Assembly (NCBI RefSeq): GCF_021365465.1
Contig: NZ_CP089932.1
Coordinates: 434,001 to 498,000 of the forward strand
Source: Erwinia tracheiphila
GTDB taxonomy: Bacteria > Pseudomonadota > Gammaproteobacteria > Enterobacterales > Enterobacteriaceae
Direction of reading: 5' to 3'
Length of the DNA: 64,000 bases
The notes below the pieces were generated by a model. The model was not told the DNA's origin, did no database searches, and saw nothing but the letters and a program-made list of their open reading frames with translations. How positions within the stretch are numbered: the stretch's first letter is position 1; each line of letters starts with the position of its first letter. Below, piece after piece: positions 1-8,028 of this stretch. A program made the position numbers and the translations under genes.

Positions 1-879
1 CGTCAGCCTTTCCGTGGCCTGCTGACCCGTATTGTGGTCGTGATAGCGGAAGTTCAGCGTGGCGCCGCCGGCGTAGTGCGCCAGCCGGGAACCGGCTATC
101 GGGGGCTTTTTCAGATACCGGCCCAGGTATCTTACGGTGTTTTTACTTCCCGCCGTCTTTTTCGACATGTATACGTACCAGCATTGTCCGCCTGCAGTCA
201 GTATCAGCGTCCGCCACTGTGAGTCTGTGGTGATATGCATCAGCTCCACAGGAAGCGCAATGCCTTCTGACCAGGCATCCAGCAGGCGCTGCCGGACATT
301 CCACATCCATCGGGTGCGCATGGCGTCCTTACGGAAGCTGATTTTTCGCCACTTTCCGTGCTCATCAATACCGCCGCAGGTGACGGAGACGTGGACATGG
401 GGATGCCAGTTAAGGCGGCGGCCGTACGTATGAATGGCGCAGAATATACCGATATCCAGCCCGCGTTTTCCTGCCGCATACAGCAGGTTGTCGACGGCCA
501 GGCGGCAGAGGTCGTTGAGCAGCCAGCGGTTGGCTTCAAACAGGGCCCACAGCGTGTCGGGCAGGGTGAAGACCAGATGCTGCCAGTCGCAGTCCGGCAG
601 GCGGTTAAGCTGCGCGGCAATCCACAGGTCTGTGGCCTTTTTACCGCAGGACGGACAGGCACGGCTGTGACAGGCGTTGGTAATGTACCTGACGTGAGGA
701 CACTGCGCGTTGTCGCAGGCATACTCTTTCACGCCGCTGATGCGGGTGCCGCAGGCCAGCATTTTTGTGACGGCTTCAACTTCGATATCACGCAGGCCGC
801 CGGTATCCAGAAAGGAAGCCCAGCACTGGTTGGTGGTGAAGAGCTTTTTGAGCGGACGGGGGCTGAAATCAGAAACCAC
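1..879 (-). CDS. IS91-family Y2 (HUH) transposase, N-terminal 293 codons
   Basis: Rolling-circle transposase of the IS91 family, partial because the window ends inside it. All 293 codons from a GTG at 877-879 to base 1 are open; I checked each line for stops. A zinc-finger-like cluster (CHSRACPSCG) lies near residue 70 and the HUH nickase motif reads HPHVHVSVT around residue 155. The same protein is found broken at 18041-18993, 24590-25581 and 26825-28510, so this is the best-preserved copy of this subfamily here. The start was chosen because the family sequence begins just after it and a small ORF ends 8 bases upstream. Whether the C-terminal tyrosines are intact cannot be seen. Confidence 0.8.
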   Translation of the reverse strand, partial: MVSDFSPRPLKKLFTTNQCWASFLDTGGLRDIEVEAVTKMLACGTRISGVKEYACDNAQCPHVRYITNACHSRACPSCGKKATDLWIAAQLNRLPDCDWQHLVFTLPDTLWALFEANRWLLNDLCRLAVDNLLYAAGKRGLDIGIFCAIHTYGRRLNWHPHVHVSVTCGGIDEHGKWRKISFRKDAMRTRWMWNVRQRLLDAWSEGIALPVELMHITTDSQWRTLILTAGGQCWYVYMSKKTAGSKNTVRYLGRYLKKPPIAGSRLAHYAGGATLNFRYHDHNTGQQATERLT

Positions 880-887
880 GGGACAGA

Positions 888-1076
888 TTAATTTCCGGCT
901 TCCTGTAGTCGGGTGAGTGCTGCTGCATCGTGACGATGCTCAAGTATGGCGCTGGCGACCATTGCCGGAGGTGGAGCCATGGGCTTCATCAGCTTAATCC
1001 AGTCCCATTCACGCTGGGAAAGCTTATCAGCGGCAACGGAGAGCAGGACGGTGTCGATACTTTTACGTGTCATCAT
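888..1076 (-). CDS. Small ORF preceding the IS91-family transposase
   Basis: A 62-residue ORF ending 8 bases before the transposase start. It begins MMTRKSID and carries a QREWDWIKLMKPM segment. A recognisable copy precedes the transposase at 28216-28392 and a fragment is fused to an IS6 remnant at 18041-18157, so it belongs to the element rather than to the host. Its function is not known to me; position and conservation suggest an accessory or regulatory peptide of the transposon. Confidence 0.6.
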   Translation of the reverse strand: MMTRKSIDTVLLSVAADKLSQREWDWIKLMKPMAPPPAMVASAILEHRHDAAALTRLQEAGN

Positions 1077-1195
1077 GGTGGTGGTCTCTGAGCAAAATAT
1101 GTAGCCAGATCATACATATTCGAACCAGTGAATGGCAACTCCGGGTCAGGCTGACGGCACGGTTTTCAATTTGCGGCCGTCAGCCTGCCCTGTTC

Positions 1196-1608
1196 GTCGA
1201 GGCAGTCACGGCGGTAGTGCGGCTGGTAAACTCGTGGTTTACGTCTGGAATACGGAAGCCAGAGACAGTCATCTATCATCCATTTTCTGAGCGTTTCAAC
1301 AGAAACGGTAATATCGTGGCGTTCCCTGAGTTTTCAGCGGCCAGCGTGGGGCCAAAATCACTGTAATTTTCATGCAGTAATGCCAGAACCCTTAACTTAA
1401 GTGATGCAGGCAGTTTGTGGTTACCGGGAGAACCCCGGCGCAGACTGGCAAGGCCGGAAGCACCCGAATCTCTGAAACGATTTACCAGCCGCTGAACCTG
1501 ACGTTCAGTTAGCTTTAGCTGAACAGCAGCGTCACGGCGACGCAGACGCTTTTCGACAACGGCCTGAATAACGTTAACACGGTTTAACTCTTTATCTGAC
1601 TTGGTCAC
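1196..1608 (-). pseudogene. ISNCY-type transposase, N-terminal part, frameshifted and cut by IS91
   Basis: The N-terminus (KELNRVNVIQAVVEKRLRRR, then a helix-turn-helix TERQVQRLVNRFRDSG and GPTLAAE) is typical of the ISNCY/ISPlu15-type transposases. After LAAE one A appears to be missing in an A-run near 1339-1343. The following bases in the shifted frame continue the family sequence (VETLRKWMIDDCLWLPYSRR), up to DCLDEQ, where the IS91 element begins at 1195. The gene therefore has a frameshift and lacks its catalytic region. Confidence 0.7.
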
Positions 1609-1783
1609 TAATATCCGGATGTCCTTACGACGGCAGAAAGATGTGATCCTTTATGCCGTAAAAAGTGACATCTCTAAATGGGAGAAAAGTGACACTACTA
1701 TATTGGTGCTACACAGGGGGTGCGGCAAAGGGATGTTATGGTAAATTAGGTCACAGTGATCAATACGAGATAGGATATTCAGG
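1609..1783. other. ISNCY outer end and upstream region of the next gene
   Basis: Holds the probable outer end of the ISNCY remnant (the motif AAAAGTGACA recurs at 1665 and 1686) and an AT-rich leader with a weak GATAGGATATTCAGG purine stretch just before the ATG at 1784. Confidence 0.4.
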
Positions 1784-2485
1784 ATGAGTAAGCGATCAGA
1801 AATTATTGATGGTGCTCAGGCACCTTATGGAAACAGAGGTATTGTTTATACGGAAGTTCTGGGATGGGTGGATTTGGGGCATGCTCAGGGCACGGATATC
1901 CGAGAGCTTTTGAGATTAATTGCTCAAGGTGAATCATCAGGGAAGGAATTTTATGATGTCAGGTATGCACAGGGAATGACTGGTCTAAGGGGGCAACTTC
2001 GGTCAGGAAAAGTGATGACTTGGCGGATACGGCGCGGCAGAGCTCACTGGGAACAGAAGAGCATTGCCTTGGCGATGATGATGACGATGGCTCGCAAATT
2101 TGAAGCGTTTCAGGGATCGTTTCCCAATAATTTAGTGACGGACAGCGGTTTCAGCGGTGAGGATTTGGTCTCTGATTTGCTGGGTTTTTATCGGGTAGTA
2201 TCGATTCAGAATCCTTTTCCTCAGCTCCGGCCTGTTAGCAAGGAGGAAGCCCTAAAACGCTGGGACTACGGCAAAATAGGTAGCTGGAAGAACGAAACAT
2301 TTCAGCCTCTACTGTTCCCCGATCCGGAAAAATTCCCGCACTCTCGCCCTCGTAAAGGGATGCTGCCGCCTTTTATGCGAACGGTAGTCCCCTATAACGA
2401 TTTTCTGTCTGGAAACGTCATTCTGCCTCAGCACGATAAGACTTTTGTTGTCTTAGGCTCTGGTAACAACAGGATGGGGTTATGA
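1784..2485 (+). CDS. Uncharacterised 233-aa protein, DUF4056-like
   Basis: I do not recognise this protein with certainty. It has no signal peptide. Conserved-looking features are GIVYTEVLGWVDLGHAQG near residues 18-35 and SGFSGEDLVSDLLGFY near residues 121-136. Both recall the Tyr-Thr / Asp-x-x-His and F-S-x-E-D-L pattern I associate with DUF4056 proteins, but length and context differ. It overlaps the next gene by ATGA (2482-2485), so the two are probably translated together. A secreted toxin or enzyme with a membrane-anchored partner is one possible reading of the pair; this is inference only. Confidence 0.6.
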   Translation: MSKRSEIIDGAQAPYGNRGIVYTEVLGWVDLGHAQGTDIRELLRLIAQGESSGKEFYDVRYAQGMTGLRGQLRSGKVMTWRIRRGRAHWEQKSIALAMMMTMARKFEAFQGSFPNNLVTDSGFSGEDLVSDLLGFYRVVSIQNPFPQLRPVSKEEALKRWDYGKIGSWKNETFQPLLFPDPEKFPHSRPRKGMLPPFMRTVVPYNDFLSGNVILPQHDKTFVVLGSGNNRMGL

Positions 2486-2913
2486 GACGAAATATAATTA
2501 TTCTGCTCAGTGTTGCTGTCATTGGTGTTTTTGCGCTGGCTATCGTATGTCCGCATATACAGATGGGGTTTTCCAGTAGCGCCCATTATACCCAGATGGA
2601 TACTCGAGAGTACGAGTATTACACGCCAGATTTATTGAAAAGAATCCCTCGTATCTCTGACAATTACGAGTTCAGTTATAGCAATATCAGTGGCCCACAA
2701 GCTTTTGTCTATGGCATTCAGTTCAATGGCACGACCGATACCAGTAAAATTCGTGAATACCTGATAGCCGAAGGATATGAACAGCAAAAACAATGTCAAA
2801 CAGAAGCTGAATGTTGGCGATCTCCACGGAATAAAGATGTTGTGTCGTTTTACAGCTTGTCTAAATTAGATTTGGTTAGTGTCGAAATTTATCGACGTGA
2901 GCATGCTGATTAA
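2482..2913 (+). CDS. Uncharacterised 143-aa protein with N-terminal membrane anchor
   Basis: Starts in the ATGA overlap with the preceding gene. Residues 4-25 form a hydrophobic segment without a clear signal-peptidase site, so it is probably anchored with the soluble part in the periplasm. That part has two nearby cysteines (KQCQTEAECW) that could form a disulfide. The coupling suggests it works with, or protects against, the upstream product. No family was recognised. Confidence 0.6.
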   Translation: MRRNIIILLSVAVIGVFALAIVCPHIQMGFSSSAHYTQMDTREYEYYTPDLLKRIPRISDNYEFSYSNISGPQAFVYGIQFNGTTDTSKIREYLIAEGYEQQKQCQTEAECWRSPRNKDVVSFYSLSKLDLVSVEIYRREHAD

Positions 2914-2948
2914 ATTAATATATCTCTGGAATGGAAAGGATCTTCTTG

Positions 2949-2966
2949 ACGTATAGGAAATTGAAA
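2949..2966 (-). mobile_element. Terminal scrap of an IS91-family element (ori end)
   Basis: ACGTATAGGAAATTGAAA here matches the end found at 26825 and (reverse) at 18993. It is preceded by CTTG (2945-2948), the complement of CAAG, as expected for an IS91 ori end. The IS256 element starts immediately after, so only 18 bases of the IS91 copy survive. Confidence 0.6.
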
Positions 2967-4277
2967 GAGCCAGTACATAGATTTGTGTAATTGCCTGATT
3001 TTGATATGTTCAATCCAGCATCAAAAGCAGGTTGATTTATGGACGAAAAACAGTCGCAGGCCCTGGCTAACGAACCGGCCAAAAATCTCAAAACCCCTGA
3101 CGATATCAGTCAGTTTGAGCGCCTGCTGAAAAAATCAGTGCCGGGGCGGCGCTCAACGCCGAGATGTCCCACCATCTGGGCGGCGATAAAAATCAGCCCA
3201 GACCGGCGACCAACGCCTGCAACGGCTATTCCACAAAGACAGTGACCACCGGCGATGGACCGCCGGAGCTGCGTACACCGCGCGATCGTGATGGCTCCTT
3301 TGAACCACAACGGGTGAAGAAAAACCAGACCCGGAGCACCGGGATGGATAACCCGATCTTATCGTTGTACGCCAAAGGGATGACCACCCGCGAGAGCGCC
3401 GCGTTCAAAGAGCTGTATGACGCCGATGTCTCGCCAGCGCTGGTCTCAAAGGTAGCTGATGCCGTCATGGAGCAGGTCACCGGATGGCAAAACCGGCCAC
3501 TGGATGCCGTTTGTCCCATCGTTTACCCTGACTGTATCGTCCTGAAGGTCCGGCAGGACAGTCGCGTCATCAATAAATCCGTGTTCCTTGCCCCGGGTAT
3601 CAACATCGGAGGACAGAAAGAACTGCCGGGTATGTGGCTGGTCGAAAACGAGGGCGCGAAGTTCTGGTTGAACGTGCTGGTGGGGCTGAAAAACAGTGGC
3701 CTGAACGATATCCTCATCGCCTGTGTTGATGGTCTGAAGGGCTTCCCGGACGCTATCAACGCGGTGTATCCGCAGGCCCGCGTCCAGCTGTGCGTCGTGC
3801 ATATGGTGTGCAACAGTCTGCGGTTCGTCTCCTGGGAGGACTACAAAGCCGTCACCCGTGACCTGAAAGCCATCTGTCAGGCCCCCATGGAAGAAGCAGG
3901 TCAGCAGGCGCGGGAAGCGTTCGCCGGTGCCCGGGACAGCCGCTACCCGCAGATAAGCCGGAGCTGGCAGGCAAACCGGGCCAGCCTGTCGACGTTCTTC
4001 GCTTACCCGGCAGACATCCGCAAGACGCTCGACACGACCAGCGCCACCGAGTCGCTGAACAGCGTGATCCGGGATGCCATCAAGAAACGGAAGGTGTTCC
4101 CGACTGACGACGCAGTGAAAAAGGAGGTGTGGCTGGCAATCCAGGCCGCATCACAGAAATGGAGGATGCCACTGAGGGACTGGAGTATGGCGATGAGCCG
4201 TTTTATTATCGGGTTCGGTGACCGCCCGGACGGACACTACTGAGAAAAGGCATTTACACAGAATCGTGTACAGGCTC
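2967..4277 (+). mobile_element. IS256-family insertion sequence
   Basis: Ends are imperfect inverted repeats: GAGCCAGTACATAGATTTGT on the left and, reading inwards from the right, GAGCCTGTACACGATTCTGT. The 1311-bp length and single transposase gene fit IS256. No target duplication is visible: the left flank is IS91 sequence and the right flank is an RfaH-like gene, so sequence was lost on at least one side. Confidence 0.8.
3039..4243 (+). pseudogene. IS256-family transposase, frameshifted
   Basis: The N-terminus starts at 3039 (MDEKQSQALANEPAKNLKTP). After FERLLKK an A-run near 3129-3135 appears one base short, and the family sequence continues from about 3164 in another frame (MSHHLGGDKNQPRP onwards). 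DDE residues are recognisable: Asp in YPDCIVLKVRQD, Asp in ACVDGLKGF and Glu in SATESLNSVI. One Ala codon is missing in TTRESAAFKEL and many substitutions have built up. Inactive unless rescued by frameshifting. Confidence 0.8.
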
Positions 4278-4547
4278 GAAGACAAAATTTTGTTTCCCAA
4301 CTACCTTTTCCTTTGCTTCGATATCAACATCACTCATACATCTACTATTACATCCATTCCGGGTGCGCATGGTTTCGTCAGTTTTGGAGCAACACCATGT
4401 ACTATCCCAAAATCAGTAATAACAGCCATTGAATGCTCCCGTATGGTAGCTCTCAATCCTAATGAAGATGCTATAGAATGCCGGAATATTGACTCAGATT
4501 TGCTGGCTAAAGTGCAAGAACTGTCTTTGATAAGGTCTCCACTCCAA
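4278..4547 (+). pseudogene. RfaH/NusG-like antiterminator fragment
   Basis: Starting directly at the IS256 end, the frame reads EDKILFPNYLFLCFDINITH, then GAHGFVSFGATPCTIPKSVI. This matches the NGN domain of RfaH (LFPNYLF, FVxFG, IP..VI). The first half of that domain is lost at the IS256 junction, and the gene is cut downstream by the Tn3-type element at 4548 before any KOW domain. RfaH paralogues of this kind are known from conjugative plasmids (ActX type); that assignment is inferred. Confidence 0.6.
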
Positions 4548-4803
4548 GGGGTTTGAAGCCCAACCATACGAAACTGTACGCTAAGTGTATTTTTTGAGCA
4601 GATCTGACGAGTAAATAAAACAGCCGTTTTCTTTACTCTTTCCTTTGATACCAGTAACCATGCGGTTTTCGGCACTTTCAGCGTTAATAAATCCGGTAAT
4701 CAAATCAACATAAATCTTATCTACAACTCCACGACTTTATAGACATAAAATCATACGGTTATGCTCTTAACGTACCTTTTCGTTTCGTTGGACTTCAAAC
4801 CCC
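4548..4803. mobile_element. 256-bp Tn3-family miniature element (TIME-like)
   Basis: Two 38-bp ends face each other: 4548-4585 (GGGGTTTGAAG...GTACGCTAAG) and the complement of 4766-4803 (GGGGTTTGAAG...GTACGTTAAG). Length, the initial GGGG and the terminal ACGTTAAG match the canonical Tn3 terminal repeat. The 180 bases between carry no gene. The flanking pentamers (TCCAA and TAATA) differ, so a clean target duplication is not seen. Confidence 0.7.
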
Positions 4804-4835
4804 TAATACTCAGGTGGCGCGGTGTGGCCTCTGAG

Positions 4836-5396
4836 TTAGATCAGAGCGTCCAGATGCTCAGGCTCTGCGCTCAGGTTACGAAGCACATTTTCGATGGATT
4901 CAGTGACAGCAAGAGGTGTGTCCGTTGCCCGACATTTTTCCAGCCTGTTTTTTTCGCGGGTGCTGTCGGTGACAGGTGCATCACGTCGGCGGAGAAGTGC
5001 GCTGAGATGGCGGACATTCTCAGGCGGGGGGACCCACGGTTCCGGCACCTTAAGTGCACCGTAGCAGGCGAGCATATAAGCATCAACCTGGTCGTTTTTT
5101 GTCAGAATGTCCATGCCACGCGCAAATTCTCTGCTGCGATGTGGGTTGGCGAGCGAAACTTTAGCTCCGGCCTTGTAGAGGCCGTATGCAAGCGATTCAT
5201 GATAAACCCCGGTGGCCTCCATGATGATATGGACATTGGCAGGTTCACAGTGCTGTTTGCTGAGCCAGCCGATCACGGCATCGGCTGCATTGAAATCGTT
5301 TTTAAGCTTGCGGGTTTTTACCTTGCCTTTGACACCTTCCCGCAGCAGACATAAATCCAGGGTTTTCTTGCTGACATCGATACCGAGCTGAAACAT
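4836..5396 (-). pseudogene. IS110-family transposase, C-terminally truncated
   Basis: N-terminal RuvC-like DEDD domain of an IS110 transposase: D7 (GIDVSK), E60 (IIMEATGVYHE), D102 and D105 (KNDQVDAYMLA). It ends at residue 186, whereas family members have about 320-400 residues including a Tnp_20 domain with the catalytic serine. The lost end lies beside the Tn3-type miniature element at 4803, which may have removed it. Confidence 0.8.
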
Positions 5397-5778
5397 AGAT
5401 GTTTTCTCCTTTCACTGAACCATCACGCCTATTACCCTTGTACATGCAGAGTCATCGCTCCTGGCAACCGTTGAATGTTAATGCTGGCGTGAAAGGTGAA
5501 GCGGAGGGCTTTTTCTGCCAATCAAGGTTCTCGCCATTCCGGGAGGGGACAAGCTCACTCCGCTTCATGTGATGGTAGCTAACCATCATATGTCTATTAC
5601 ATACAAGGAAGGAGAGGGCATATCCCCCTTCCGCCAGAGATGACGGGGATCGGGAAAAGAAGCCGATGTGGATATGTCGACCTGTTCAGATAATGAACAG
5701 TCCGGTTGCTTTCGCAGGGAAGCGCATTGCCCCCATCTCAGCAATCAGATGGGAATAATGTGGATCAAACAACTGTGA
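5397..5778 (-). other. Non-coding region upstream of the IS110 transposase
   Basis: About 380 bases with no convincing gene. In IS110-subgroup elements the non-coding sequence upstream of the transposase encodes the bridge RNA. The part next to the gene (about 5397-5640) contains paired segments such as GATGGTAGCTAACCATC (5571-5587). I cannot fold it here, so a bridge RNA is only a possibility. Confidence 0.3.
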
Positions 5779-6031
5779 TCAGTCCCTTCCCCCCAGGCGA
5801 TCATGGGTCTCGAACAGGGTTACATCACTTACTCCAGCGCGCAGGAGTTCAGTTGCCGCGATAAGACCGCTGATACCGCCCCCAATAATAGCAACCCGGG
5901 AAGGTGTGAACCTGGCGGGGGAAAAACCTATGCTTCCTTCCGCTACGCTCTGCTGCAGAAAGGGGGTGATAGTCGTAAAACATGTCAATATTTGTCGATA
6001 AATCATCTAAAAACATTGACTTCATTATCAT
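5779..6031 (-). pseudogene. iaaM: Tryptophan 2-monooxygenase (iaaM) N-terminal remnant
   Basis: Reading leftwards from 6031, one frame gives a start resembling IaaM (STNIDMFYDYHP). After a C-run at about 5961-5965 the sequence continues one frame over as FLQQSVAEGSIGFSPARFTP and SRVAIIGGGISGLIAATELL, then a GVSDVTLFETHDRLGGR segment. That is the FAD-binding GxGxxG fold start of bacterial IaaM, which turns tryptophan into indole-3-acetamide for auxin synthesis. It stops after GGRD, so about 85 of roughly 560 residues survive, with one frameshift. No iaaH is present. Confidence 0.7.
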
Positions 6032-6106
6032 TTTATCTTCTCAGATATTCATAAGTATAACTTTAGAGAAATAATGCAGAATGAAAAAAAAGATAAATCT
6101 CAAAAG

Positions 6107-6165
6107 TGAATCGCCCCGGGAATCCTGGACACTAAACTCCCTGAGAAGACAGGTAAACTGATCAC
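6107..6165 (+). mobile_element. Possible IS3-family left end
   Basis: TGAATCGCCCCGGGAATCCT followed by GGACACTAAACTCCCTGAG and AGGTAAACTGATCACC resembles, from memory, the left end and leader of ISEhe3/IS51-type IS3 elements. No transposase frame follows; an IS91-type remnant begins soon after. Confidence 0.3.
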
Positions 6166-6179
6166 CATCGTCTATTTGC

Positions 6180-6500
6180 AACAGAGCCAATCTGGCGGGA
6201 TGCCGTTTCCGCCTGTTGGGCGACAGAGAGTAGCAGGCGTTACCCGAAGGCACAGTATGGCCGTTACTGGAAGGGTACACTTCGCCAGGAAGAAAAAGGG
6301 CACCAGGCACAACGTGAAATATCTGGGGCGCTACTGAAGCGACCACCACTAGCTCGATCACCGTAAGGGGAAGCATAGACGCCAGGCTCTAAGTCAGGAA
6401 GAGATGCTCGGGCACTATATCGGCCACGTTTCGGCGCGGCATGTTAAGATGCTGCGTTACTCCGGCTGTCTGGCCAACCGCAAGCGCTGCAGACTTTTCG
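6180..6500 (+). pseudogene. Degenerate IS91-type transposase fragment
   Basis: Pieces of the transposase found intact at 30432-31646 can be followed in shifting frames: the AQYGRYWK region near 6250, LKRPP near 6340, and SQEEMLGHYIG, KMLRYSGCLANRKR at 6395-6490. Several frameshifts and stops make it non-functional. It forms the upstream boundary of the gibberellin operon region. Confidence 0.65.
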
Positions 6501-6768
6501 GTTCAGAGACACGGTCAGTTAAACAGAATATTCCTGACAGCGACTTAATGCGACAGAGCTTCAAACTTTCGCAAGCCCCCCCACACACATTTAAAAATGT
6601 TTTACAGCGCATTTTTCTTAATTTTATATACAGAATTTCTAATGTTTTTTTTGATTTTATTTTTTATATCTGTAAAGTACTGACGAAGTAAGCGCCCGTA
6701 AACATGAAATTTATTAAATAATTTTTTGAATATTGCTTAGGTCTTTCTTCGATACACAGGATCAATGC
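6501..6768 (+). promoter_or_regulatory. AT-rich leader and likely promoter region of the gibberellin operon
   Basis: This stretch, particularly 6590-6735, is far richer in A and T than the operon that follows and contains no gene, so the operon promoter should lie here. I could not single out one -35/-10 pair. The region ends with ACAGGATCA about 8 bases before the ATG at 6769, a usable ribosome-binding site. Confidence 0.45.
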
Positions 6769-8028
6769 ATGCGTAATGAAAGTGGATTTAGCGGGAGTGA
6801 CATCATCGCTATTTCATCAAATCCGGCAGATCTGGACTCGGCCTCTACCCGGCTTTTGCAAAATGGTCCTATCGCACGCGTCTCACTCCCTGGCAGCATC
6901 GACACCTGGGTAATCAGTCATCATCACACCCTCAGGCAAATACTTGCCGACCCGAGATTCACCAGGGACTGGCGTCACTGGCGCGCCTTGCAAGAGGGCG
7001 AAATTCCCGAAAATCACCCCCTTATCGGCATGTGCCGCCTCGATAATATGGTCACAGCCCATGGTCCCAATCACCAACGACTGAGGGGCGTCCTGTCGAA
7101 GAATTTCACGCAGCAGCGCATTGCACTGATGCGCCCGTGCATAGAACAGCTAGTCACCGAACTGATTGACGCGATGAAACAGCAGGGCTCACGGGTCGAT
7201 CTCATGGCCAGTTTCGCCATCCCGTTCCCCACCAACGTTATAGCCGAACTGTTTGGCCTGCCGGCCCCCCAGCGAGCCGAAATCGTCGCTTTAACAAACA
7301 GTCTCGCCAGCACCGTGGCGACGCCGGAAGAAGCCCGTGCAACAAGGGAACGCATTCCTCGTTTTTTCGAGCAGCTTGTCGAAACCAAACGCCTTAATCT
7401 CAGAGACGATCTGGCGTCTGCGCTGATACTTGCTCGCGACGACAGCGAGCTGACGTCTGATACCGAGCTGCTCGACATGCTGTTCATGGTTCTCTCGGCC
7501 GGGTTTGTCACCGTCTCCGGCGTTATCGGCAACGGCGTGCGGGCATTACTCACCCATCCCGATCAGCTACAGTTGCTGCGTAACGGCGACATCTTATGGG
7601 AACAGGCTATCGAGGAAATTTTGCGCTGGGGCAGCAGCGTCGCCTATCTCCCCTTCCGTTATGCGATGGAAAATATGGATATCGGCGGTCGTCACATCCG
7701 CCGGGGAGACTCCATCCTGATGGCATTCCACGCTGCTAATCGTGACCCGGACGAGTTCGGTCCGAGTGCCAGCCAGTTCGATATTACCCGCCAGAAAAAC
7801 CGTCATTTATCTTTCGGGCAAGGGCCCCATTTTTGTCTTGGCACCGCGCTGGCACGGCTGGAACTAATGATCGCGCTTCCTGCCTTATTCACACATTTCA
7901 CCGATTTCACGCTGGCGACGGCCGACGAGGACATCGGCTATATGCCGTCCTACGTCATCCGTTGCCCGTCGACCTTACCTGCCTCTTTCAGCAACACATC
8001 ACAGAAAATTGAGGGAATCCATGTTTGA
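6769..8028 (+). CDS. cyp115: Gibberellin cytochrome P450 CYP115 (GA9 3-oxidase)
   Basis: P450 of the bacterial gibberellin pathway. By position and family it should be CYP115, which hydroxylates C-3 of GA9 to give bioactive GA4. The heme loop FGQGPHFCLG has its ligand at Cys356, the ExxR motif is EEILR, and the I-helix reads SAGFVTVSG with the oxygen-activating Thr. The 419-residue length is normal for soluble class I P450s, which take electrons from a ferredoxin such as the one at 10610. ATG 6769 is preferred over an in-frame TTG at 6733 because of the purine stretch before it. It overlaps CYP112 by 8 bases. Many rhizobial operons lack this gene; phytopathogens tend to keep it. Confidence 0.85.
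   Translation: MRNESGFSGSDIIAISSNPADLDSASTRLLQNGPIARVSLPGSIDTWVISHHHTLRQILADPRFTRDWRHWRALQEGEIPENHPLIGMCRLDNMVTAHGPNHQRLRGVLSKNFTQQRIALMRPCIEQLVTELIDAMKQQGSRVDLMASFAIPFPTNVIAELFGLPAPQRAEIVALTNSLASTVATPEEARATRERIPRFFEQLVETKRLNLRDDLASALILARDDSELTSDTELLDMLFMVLSAGFVTVSGVIGNGVRALLTHPDQLQLLRNGDILWEQAIEEILRWGSSVAYLPFRYAMENMDIGGRHIRRGDSILMAFHAANRDPDEFGPSASQFDITRQKNRHLSFGQGPHFCLGTALARLELMIALPALFTHFTDFTLATADEDIGYMPSYVIRCPSTLPASFSNTSQKIEGIHV

Larger units (their letters stand above)
1..1195 (-). mobile_element. IS91-family element, 5' (ter) part, cut by window edge
   Basis: The element runs from the window edge to a terminal tetranucleotide GTTC at 1192-1195. Three features place the end there: the end sequence (a GC-rich stretch closing in TGCCCTGTTC) recurs at 28496-28510 in a second copy, it lies upstream of the small ORF and transposase, and the sequence beyond it is an ISNCY-type transposase gene. 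The junction on the other strand reads GAAC followed by the element, which fits the GAAC/CAAG preference known for IS91. The origin end lies outside the window. Confidence 0.75.

Noticed and set aside
4761-5354. 197-codon plus-strand frame
   Set aside because: Antisense to the IS110 transposase, whose DEDD motif and codon pattern are convincing.
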